A DNA stretch of 30,288 nt from Tissierellaceae bacterium (lineage in GTDB: Bacteria > Bacillota > Clostridia > Tissierellales > Tissierellaceae). This document shows, one piece after another, positions 24,014-30,288 of the stretch (positions are counted from its first letter, which is position 1; the number at the start of each line of letters is the position of its first letter). The stretch spans positions 1 to 30,288 of the forward strand of contig JALNZV010000022.1 of NCBI GenBank assembly GCA_023229175.1. The letters run 5' to 3'. Under the pieces are notes generated by a model, which was not told the origin of the DNA, ran no database searches, and worked only from the letters and a program-made list of their open reading frames with translations. A program made the position numbers and the translations under genes.

Positions 24014-25285
24014 ATGCTAGATATTAGAAGAATAAGGGCAAATTCTGACGAAGTAATCGAGGCACTTAAAAAAAGGGAGGGGGATTTTCCAATTGGAAAG
24101 GTCCTGGAACTAGACGAAAAAAGGAGAAAAATACTGGCTCAAGTAGAAGAAATGAAGGCTAGACAAAATCAGGCCTCAAAAGAAGTACCTAAATTGAAAA
24201 AGGAAGGAAAAGACCCCAGTCCAATATTTGCAGAAATGAAAGAATTGGCAGAGAAAGTAAAGGGATTGGACGGAGAAGTAAAGGTAATCGATGGAGAACT
24301 GAGAGATACACTGCTGCAAATACCAAATACCCCCCATGAAACAGTAGTACAGGGAAAAGACGATTCAGACAATGTGGAAATCAGGAAATTTGGAGAGCCA
24401 AAAGACTTTAGTTTTGAGCCAAAGGCACATTGGGATCTAGGTACAGATTTAGGAATATTAGATTTTGAAGCGGCTACCAAGATAACTGGCTCCAGATTTG
24501 CATTATTTAAAGGGCTTGGTTCGAGGCTTGAAAGGGCCATTACCCAGTTTATGCTAGATTTGCACACCGGTGAACATAATTATACGGAGATGTCACCTCC
24601 ATTTATGGTAAATAGGAACAGTATGATAGGCACGGGACAACTGCCAAAGTTTGAGGATGATATGTTTCACATACCTAGCAAAGACTATTTTCTAGTGCCT
24701 ACTGCGGAAGTACCCCTTACCAATCTTTTAAGGGATGACATCGTAGATGAAAAGAACTTACCTATATACTATACCGCCTATACTCCATGCTTTAGGCAAG
24801 AGGCTGGCTCCGCAGGCAGAGACACCAGAGGCCTAATAAGAAACCATCAATTTGATAAAGTAGAGTTAGTTAAGTTTTCCAGACCTGAAAACTCCTACGA
24901 AGAATTAGAGTCATTGACTGCCAATGCGGAGGAAGTACTAAAAAGGTTAGGGCTGCCCTATAGGGTGGTTATGCTGTGCAGCGGAGACTTGGGATTTTCA
25001 TCAGCTAAAACTTACGATATAGAGGTGTGGATGCCTTCCTATAATAGATATGTGGAAATATCCAGCTGCAGCAATTTTGAAGATTTTCAAGCAAGACGTG
25101 CCAATATAAGGTATAGAAGGGAAGATAATGGAAAGGTAGAATTCCTTCACACCTTAAACGGCTCAGGCCTTGCAGTAGGCAGGACATTTGCTGCTATATT
25201 GGAAAACTTTCAAAGTGAAGATGGCTCAGTTACAATACCAGAGGTACTTAGGCCATATATGGGAAATATAGAAGTAATTGAATAA
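24014..25285 (+). CDS. serS: Seryl-tRNA synthetase
   Basis: 423 residues, the usual length. It starts MLDIRRIRANSDEVIEALKK, with a long coiled-coil arm at about 30-100 that grips tRNA-Ser. The class II catalytic core has motif 2 near FRQEAGSAGRDTRGLIRNHQ and motif 3 LNGSGLAVGRTFAAILENFQ (split here from GRT). It charges tRNA-Ser. AAGGAGGGAAAG precedes the ATG. The T-box with serine specifier upstream supports both the function and the control. A terminator follows. Confidence 0.98.
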   Translation: MLDIRRIRANSDEVIEALKKREGDFPIGKVLELDEKRRKILAQVEEMKARQNQASKEVPKLKKEGKDPSPIFAEMKELAEKVKGLDGEVKVIDGELRDTLLQIPNTPHETVVQGKDDSDNVEIRKFGEPKDFSFEPKAHWDLGTDLGILDFEAATKITGSRFALFKGLGSRLERAITQFMLDLHTGEHNYTEMSPPFMVNRNSMIGTGQLPKFEDDMFHIPSKDYFLVPTAEVPLTNLLRDDIVDEKNLPIYYTAYTPCFRQEAGSAGRDTRGLIRNHQFDKVELVKFSRPENSYEELESLTANAEEVLKRLGLPYRVVMLCSGDLGFSSAKTYDIEVWMPSYNRYVEISSCSNFEDFQARRANIRYRREDNGKVEFLHTLNGSGLAVGRTFAAILENFQSEDGSVTIPEVLRPYMGNIEVIE

Positions 25286-25289
25286 AATA

Positions 25290-25317
25290 AAAATCATCCT
25301 CTAAAGAGGATGATTTT
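25290..25317 (+). terminator. Terminator of serS
   Basis: AAAATCATCCTCT pairs with AGAGGATGATTTT around a two-base loop (or a shorter stem with a larger loop), a few bases after the stop codon and followed by TCTATATAT. Confidence 0.85.
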
Positions 25318-25353
25318 CTATATATCGACAAAATGCAAGAAGATTTTTTTATA

Positions 25354-25383
25354 TTGCATTATCATGGTAACTTAGTATATAAT
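25354..25383 (+). promoter_or_regulatory. Promoter of the TRAP transporter operon
   Basis: TTGCAT (25354-25359) and TATAAT (25378-25383) are 18 bases apart, about 75 bases before the first gene. Confidence 0.65.
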
Positions 25384-25457
25384 AAAAACCATACAATATA
25401 TTTAAACATAGGAAGGATATTGCTAATCAAAAAGAAAATATGAAAAGGGGGATTATT

Positions 25458-26426
25458 ATGAAGAGAAGATTTATTTCAATCATCTTAGTTTTACTAGTTA
25501 TTGCTTCTATTATCTCAGGATGTGGTTCCACCAAAAAAGAAGACGTATATATTTCCATAGCGACTGGCGGTACAGGAGGTACTTATTATCCACTAGGAGG
25601 TGCCTTGGCAAAGATATATAACGACAATGTCGAGGGGGTTAACGCCAACGTCCAATCTACAGGAGCTTCCGTAGAAAATGTAGGTTTAGTGGCCAATGGA
25701 GAAGCAGAAATAGCATTTATACAAAACGACATTACTTATTATGCCTTGACAGGTACAGAAAACTTTGAAGGCAAGGACAAAATCACAAACCTTAGGGGTA
25801 TGGCTATGTGGTATCCAGAGGTAGTTCAAATAATCGCCACTGAAGATTCAGGCATAAAGACCATAGAGGATTTAAGAGGTAAAAAGGTTGCCATAGGGGC
25901 ACCTGGATCTGGGGTAGAAGCCAATGCTAGACAAATCCTAGGGATTTATGGAATGACCTATGACGATTTGGGTAAGGCAGATTACCTGTCATTTAACGAA
26001 GCGGCAGATCAAATCAAAAACAAACAAATAGATGCAGCATTTGTAACAGCAGGGCTTCCAACTTCTGCCATAACAGAGGTAGGGCAGACTTCTAAAATAG
26101 TTGTAGTTCCAATTGACAGCGAAAAAATTGCTGAGTTAAACGAGGAATTCCCTTTCTACACAGAAGTAGTTATACCAGCTAATACCTACGGCGGACAAAG
26201 CACAGATGTAGTAGCAGCTGCTGTAATGGCAATGATTGTAGTACCAGAAGACCTAGACGAGGACTTAGTATATAATCTTACAAAAGAAATGTTCGAGCAA
26301 AAACAAGTAATCGTAGATACTCACAGTAGGGGTAATGACCTTACCTTAGAAACAGCTTTAAGTGGTATGCCAGTAGAATTGCATCCAGGAGCAAAAAGGT
26401 ATTACGATGAAAAAGGCGTTAAATAA
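25458..26426 (+). CDS. TAXI-family TRAP transporter substrate-binding lipoprotein
   Basis: 322 residues. A lipoprotein signal (RRFISIILVLLVIASIISGC) places the lipid-modified cysteine at residue 22. The mature part has ISIATGGTGGTYYPLGGALA, the TAXI-type start, with VQSTGASVENV, AEIAFIQNDI, GKKVAIGAPGSGVEANARQI and TAGLPTSAI. It captures a substrate outside the membrane for the TRAP permease; TAXI ligands are often dicarboxylates or amino acids such as glutamate, but this one is unknown. AGGGGG before the ATG at 25458 sets the start; the ATG at 25440 lacks a site. The end overlaps the DUF1850 gene by 20 bases. Confidence 0.93.
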   Translation: MKRRFISIILVLLVIASIISGCGSTKKEDVYISIATGGTGGTYYPLGGALAKIYNDNVEGVNANVQSTGASVENVGLVANGEAEIAFIQNDITYYALTGTENFEGKDKITNLRGMAMWYPEVVQIIATEDSGIKTIEDLRGKKVAIGAPGSGVEANARQILGIYGMTYDDLGKADYLSFNEAADQIKNKQIDAAFVTAGLPTSAITEVGQTSKIVVVPIDSEKIAELNEEFPFYTEVVIPANTYGGQSTDVVAAAVMAMIVVPEDLDEDLVYNLTKEMFEQKQVIVDTHSRGNDLTLETALSGMPVELHPGAKRYYDEKGVK

Positions 26427-26955
26427 AATAAATTTAAAGGGAAAAGGTATTGGAGACCCCTTCAATACCTTCCCTACATATATTGGCATTATTCTCATAT
26501 TATTATTAGTGATTTTATGGCTCATTCCAATAAAGGTATTGTCAGCATCAGATTATAAATCGGGGAAATATTTAAAGTCTTGGGCTGTAAAAGAAGGAGA
26601 AGAATTTGGCATAAAATATACCCATTCTGTAGAATTGACGGAAGTTATAGAAAATTATTTAGTTAAAGGCGATAAGATAATATTAAAAGATACATATTTT
26701 AAATCCTACGGAGCTGGACTTCCATCGACGACTCCCTATAAGTTTGAAATAACAGAAAAAGGATTTAGGATATACGATATAAATGAAGAAATGAAAAATC
26801 TCATATACCGTACAGGTGCTGAAAGGGCAAATCACAGGCTATTCCTTAGAGATAAGGAATTTAAGTTTTTGGACTTTTCAGAGCCTAGAACAGGTGTAAA
26901 GCTTGACGTAAAGGGCTCTAGCCTTTTACTTTATTTAGTAAGGGAGGTTATTTAG
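26407..26955 (+). CDS. DUF1850 protein of the TRAP operon
   Basis: 182 residues with one membrane span near residues 20-42 (YIGIILILLLVILWLIPI) and an extracytoplasmic domain. That domain contains FGIKYTHSVELTEVIENY and, further on, SYGAGLPSTTP, the DUF1850 signature. The family regularly lies between TAXI binding proteins and fused TRAP permeases, so it may help assembly or coupling. AAAAAGGT precedes the ATG. It overlaps the previous gene in another frame and abuts the next one. Confidence 0.88.
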   Translation: MKKALNKINLKGKGIGDPFNTFPTYIGIILILLLVILWLIPIKVLSASDYKSGKYLKSWAVKEGEEFGIKYTHSVELTEVIENYLVKGDKIILKDTYFKSYGAGLPSTTPYKFEITEKGFRIYDINEEMKNLIYRTGAERANHRLFLRDKEFKFLDFSEPRTGVKLDVKGSSLLLYLVREVI

Positions 26956-28956
26956 ATGAAGGATAAGAAGTTAATGACAGAATCAGATGTATCTATGAAC
27001 GTAGATAAATTGATGGAAGAATACGATGCTGAAACATCTAAGGCACGAAAGCTGACTGGAATTGCAGGTAAAATTACTACAGTCATAGCCATTATAATGT
27101 CAGTATTTCAGCTTTATACAGCAGGGTTTGGCACTTTATTGTCCGTAAAACAAAGAGCACTTCATATTATTTTTGCCTTTGCACTAGGGTTTTTATTATA
27201 TCCAGGTGGTAAAAAGTCTAAGAGAGACAAGGCTTCGATTTTAGATTATATCTTTATAATTTTAGTAGTTATAGTATTTGGGTACTTATTTATTTTTGTT
27301 AATGAAATTGCAAATAAAGGCGGCAGCACTACCCCCATAGATTTATTATTTGGAGGATTGGCCATGTTATTGACCCTAGAGGCCACAAGGAGAGTAGTGG
27401 GGCCAGAGCTTCCCATAGTAGCCATATTATTTTTACTATACGCAAAGCTGGGGCCATACCTACCAGGTCTATTGTCCCATAGGGGATATAGTTTTGAGAG
27501 GATAATATCCCATATGTATCTGACTCTAGAGGGCATACTGGGTATTCCCATTGGAGTATCTGCCACATATGTATTTATGTTTATATTATTTGGATCATTT
27601 TTAGACAAGACAGGGGTTGGCAAATTTTTCATAGATTTAGCCTATTCATTAACTGGCCATCTAAAAAGTGGACCTGCCATGACAGCAGTAGTTGCATCTG
27701 GACTAATGGGTTCCATATCTGGTAGTTCCGTAGCTAATACTGTGACTACAGGGGCATTTACCATACCACTTATGAAGAAAACGGGGTATAAGCCGTATTT
27801 TGCAGGTGCTGTAGAAGCGGCGGCCTCTACGGGCGGACAAATAATGCCACCTGTAATGGGGGCAGCAGCATTTATTATGGCAGATTTTACAGGGATTAGC
27901 TATATGTATATTATAGCCGCAGCGGCAATTCCAGCTATTCTCTATTACTTTGCAGTAGGGACTATGGTTCATCTGGAGGCTTCGAAGCTGGGCTTAAAAG
28001 GACTACCTAGGAATCAACTTCCAAAATTAGGTGCCATACTTAAAAAAGACGGCTATCTACTGACACCTCTAGTATTTATTATATATTTCTTGATGAAGGG
28101 TTATACAGCCACCTTAGCAGCATTTTATTCCATTATAATATCTCTTATTATAGCAGTAATAGCAACCCTCATAAGAAAGGACAATTCCTTTGGTATAAAG
28201 GATTTCCTTGGTGCCCTTGAGGCTGGAGCTAAAGGCTCCATAGGTGTGGCATTGGCATGTGCTAGTGCAGGTATGATAGTGGGAGTAGTTACATTGACAG
28301 GTTTAGGGCTGAAAGTAGCTGAACTTATAGTCACATTGGCTCAAGGCCAACTATTGTTGACATTATTTTTTACCATGATAGCATCTATAATTTTAGGTAT
28401 GGGCTTACCAACTACAGCTAAATACATCGTATTAGCCACAATGGCTGTGCCTGCCCTAGTAAAATTAAATGTAAACTTAATGGCCGCTCACCTGTTTATA
28501 TTGTATTTTGGAGTAATAGCAGACATTACGCCTCCCGTAGCTTTGGCAGCCTATGCAGGGGCGGGAATTGCAGGAGCAAATTCCATGAAAACAGGTTTTC
28601 AGGCGGTTAAACTAGCCCTAGCAGCCTTTATAGTGCCCTATATATTTGCCATAGATTCATCACTTATATTAGTCAAGGAAATAGTGGGAACCAAAGTCAT
28701 ATTTTTACCCTTGATTAGCGCTGTACCCGTTATAATATCGGCGATTTTAGGGATACTGTGCCTAGGCAGTGCAGTGGAGGGCTATTTAATAGATTACACA
28801 AAGGTATACGAAAGGGTACTTCTGGGAGTAGGAGCCTTGCTGCTGTTGAAGCCGGGATTATGGACAGATGCCTTTGGATTGGCAGTTTTGGTTGTAGTGT
28901 ATTTGCTTCAAAGACAGAGATTAAAGAGATTAGACCCACAAGCAGGAAACCTTTAG
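26956..28956 (+). CDS. TRAP transporter permease, fused DctQM type
   Basis: 666 residues with about 16-18 membrane segments. A DctQ-like part (about 40-200) is fused to a DctM-like part with AVVASGLMGSISGSSVANTV, GGQIMPPVMGAAAFIMADF and a second half containing GMGLPTTAKYIVLATMAVP and DITPPVALAAYAGAGIAGAN. The repeated GxGLP/PP motifs are typical of the membrane core of TAXI-type TRAP systems, which use a sodium gradient. GGGAGG precedes the ATG. The gene follows DUF1850 with no gap, and the end overlaps a hairpin. Confidence 0.95.
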   Translation: MKDKKLMTESDVSMNVDKLMEEYDAETSKARKLTGIAGKITTVIAIIMSVFQLYTAGFGTLLSVKQRALHIIFAFALGFLLYPGGKKSKRDKASILDYIFIILVVIVFGYLFIFVNEIANKGGSTTPIDLLFGGLAMLLTLEATRRVVGPELPIVAILFLLYAKLGPYLPGLLSHRGYSFERIISHMYLTLEGILGIPIGVSATYVFMFILFGSFLDKTGVGKFFIDLAYSLTGHLKSGPAMTAVVASGLMGSISGSSVANTVTTGAFTIPLMKKTGYKPYFAGAVEAAASTGGQIMPPVMGAAAFIMADFTGISYMYIIAAAAIPAILYYFAVGTMVHLEASKLGLKGLPRNQLPKLGAILKKDGYLLTPLVFIIYFLMKGYTATLAAFYSIIISLIIAVIATLIRKDNSFGIKDFLGALEAGAKGSIGVALACASAGMIVGVVTLTGLGLKVAELIVTLAQGQLLLTLFFTMIASIILGMGLPTTAKYIVLATMAVPALVKLNVNLMAAHLFILYFGVIADITPPVALAAYAGAGIAGANSMKTGFQAVKLALAAFIVPYIFAIDSSLILVKEIVGTKVIFLPLISAVPVIISAILGILCLGSAVEGYLIDYTKVYERVLLGVGALLLLKPGLWTDAFGLAVLVVVYLLQRQRLKRLDPQAGNL

Positions 28957-28965
28957 GTTTCCTGC
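28942..28965 (+). terminator. Terminator of the TRAP operon
   Basis: GCAGGAAACC pairs with GGTTTCCTGC around TTTA and overlaps the permease stop codon. A short TTTAAA follows. The convergent S41 gene ends just beyond it, so it may protect both ends. Confidence 0.75.
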
Positions 28966-28973
28966 TTTAAACG

Positions 28974-30221
28974 TTAATCGGCGATTACAGCCTGAATACA
29001 TTTGTCTTTATTAAAATCCCTGTCCAATTGGGCATCATCTACTAATATATGTGGGGTGGTACCGGTCTCCATATTTATGGTACCATCGGAGTTAAGTACC
29101 AGTTCTCTGCTGTAGACTATTATATATCCGCCATAGGGAGTGTAGGCCATGGGAATTTCATCAAATGTCATGCCGCCCCCCGTGGTTTCGCCTACCAATG
29201 TTGCAAACCCAGTATCTTTAGAGAATGCAGCAAATTTTTCAGCAGCAGAAAACACCTTTTCATCGACTAGTAAATATATTTTACCGCCAAAGCCAATACT
29301 GTCTTCGGGGGTTATTTCAATGGAATTGTACTTATAAAAATTAAAATCAGTTTTAATTTCCTCTGGCAGGTCCTCTAAAACATCGGCATCTAAATCTTTA
29401 ATGGTGGTGATTTTATCTACTTTAAAAGGGTCGTAAATAGAAACTACATTTTCCTTAAAAAAAGATAAATATTCACTACTCAATGTATCTTTGGCAAGGA
29501 GGCCTACAATATTTTCCCAGTACTGATCAAATCCTCCTTCATTTCCGCGAATATCTATTATTAGTTTTTGAAAATCCTTTACATCCTGTAAAAACTCCTT
29601 AATTCGCGGCAAATCTTCCTCTACATCATAGTAGGACATGGCATCTATTTTCATATAAGCTATCTGGTCGTCTAATGTTTTCGTAGTCAAGACTGGCCCG
29701 TTGTGAAATATAATATTTACGTCGGGATTGAAATCAAATTTTCCATCAAAGGCGTATCGGGCTAAGGACCTTTCATAGTGAAGTATTTCTCTTCTATTGG
29801 GGAAGTAGTGCAAATAATACCTTCTATATAAATCCCCGTCCAATACAAATGTATTCCTGTCGTGTAATTCCCCTAGGATTGTATTCAGTGCCACTAAAAA
29901 TTCAGCATCATTTTTTGTATTTCTGATTATTCTTTTATATCTTCCCCTATTTTTTAGCCAATCAACGTCGTTTAACCTTTGATTTACTTTGAAGAACGGG
30001 TACTGTGCCTCTAGTATCTGTGATAAGTCCTTAAAATCGCGGAGCTTCTCTCCGTAGGTAAACCTTGCATCTATGATGCCGTAGTATTCAGGCTCCATAG
30101 CAGGAGATTGGAATTCGGCCCTATTACTGTATATTCTTTCAGCTACAAATAGTATGACTATGATTCCTAAAATAGTGTAAATAATTCTCTTAATCTTTCT
30201 TATAAATAGTAATCTCTCCAA
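28974..30221 (-). CDS. S41-family peptidase-like protein, membrane anchored
   Basis: 415 residues. One N-terminal membrane span lies near residues 12-28 (RIIYTILGIIVILFVAE). The rest is outside. LIIDIRGNEGGF at 220-231 matches the S41 pattern of DLRxNxGG. VFSAAEKFA near 323-331 carries the likely nucleophile S325 and E328. VGETTGGG at 343-350 follows. No PDZ domain is seen, unlike CtpA. It would cleave peptides or envelope proteins; the substrate is unknown. The start is TTG at 30219-30221, with GAGGGGG seven bases upstream. It converges on the TRAP operon and its upstream region runs to the window end. Confidence 0.85.
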   Translation of the reverse strand: MERLLFIRKIKRIIYTILGIIVILFVAERIYSNRAEFQSPAMEPEYYGIIDARFTYGEKLRDFKDLSQILEAQYPFFKVNQRLNDVDWLKNRGRYKRIIRNTKNDAEFLVALNTILGELHDRNTFVLDGDLYRRYYLHYFPNRREILHYERSLARYAFDGKFDFNPDVNIIFHNGPVLTTKTLDDQIAYMKIDAMSYYDVEEDLPRIKEFLQDVKDFQKLIIDIRGNEGGFDQYWENIVGLLAKDTLSSEYLSFFKENVVSIYDPFKVDKITTIKDLDADVLEDLPEEIKTDFNFYKYNSIEITPEDSIGFGGKIYLLVDEKVFSAAEKFAAFSKDTGFATLVGETTGGGMTFDEIPMAYTPYGGYIIVYSRELVLNSDGTINMETGTTPHILVDDAQLDRDFNKDKCIQAVIAD

Positions 30222-30288
30222 AATATGTCCCCCTCTTCACTTTTTATAATAAAAAATCTTCAACTGTAATTTAATTATATCCATATAA

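Noticed and set aside
25458..30221. The TAXI, DUF1850, TRAP and S41 genes as a new linked system.
   Set aside because: TAXI-DUF1850-permease is a known operon type. The S41 gene is convergent, with its own start signals and a hairpin between, so linkage is not supported.
1..30288. CRISPR array, prophage, insertion sequence or integrated element.
   Set aside because: No regularly spaced repeats, no transposase, integrase or phage structural genes, and no terminal attachment repeats were seen.

Overview
The window looks like chromosomal DNA of a low-GC, anaerobic, amino-acid-fermenting member of the Clostridia or Tissierellia. The evidence is AT-rich sequence with strong AGGAGG ribosome binding sites, a T-box leader, a DnaD/DnaC-type primosome pair, a substrate-specific Stickland reductase module with an in-frame UGA selenocysteine codon, and selenium-associated YedF and DUF3343 genes. 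The genus cannot be fixed from this sequence alone.

Layout. Positions 1-322 hold the 3' end of a 23S rRNA gene, a 5S rRNA gene and a terminator. From 333 to 5469 a TetR-type regulator faces a three-gene unit, grdI-grdH-BCCT transporter: a betaine-type reductase protein B pair, with grdH reading through UGA at 3630-3632, and a betaine/choline/carnitine transporter. Three copies of a 10-bp near-palindrome, AATCATGRTT, sit on the promoter between them. From 5468 to 8066 on the minus strand are a MocR-type regulator and a three-gene unit of DUF2089 and SHOCT-like proteins. From 8279 to 11547 are a membrane-anchored propeller-like protein, then yedF, DUF3343, an MscS channel and DUF951. At 11709 is a class I/II aminotransferase.

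From 13057 to 19210 lies the conserved housekeeping block rpsF-ssb-rpsR, then a MazG-like gene, a YybS-like gene, gdpP, rplI and dnaB. An S6:S18-type leader precedes rpsF. From 19279 to 23597 follow a GNAT acetyltransferase, dnaD, dnaC, a NiaR-like repressor and an EIIC-like membrane protein. A serine T-box leader and serS occupy 23766-25285. A TAXI-type TRAP transporter (binding lipoprotein, DUF1850, fused permease) fills 25458-28956, and a convergent S41-type peptidase closes the window.

How the parts work together. The BCCT carrier probably imports betaine. GrdI/GrdH would activate it and pass it to the common GrdA/GrdC/GrdD proteins, which are not in this window, giving acetyl phosphate and trimethylamine. 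YedF and DUF3343 may help handle the selenium this needs. The central block is replication and translation machinery. The most notable items are the recoded grdH with its hairpin, the GrdI that lacks any mid-protein cysteine for pyruvoyl formation, the operator-like repeat array, the modular DUF2089/SHOCT trio, the NiaR-EIIC pairing, and the two RNA leaders (rpsF and serS). I saw no CRISPR array, prophage, intact insertion sequence or convincing new defence system.
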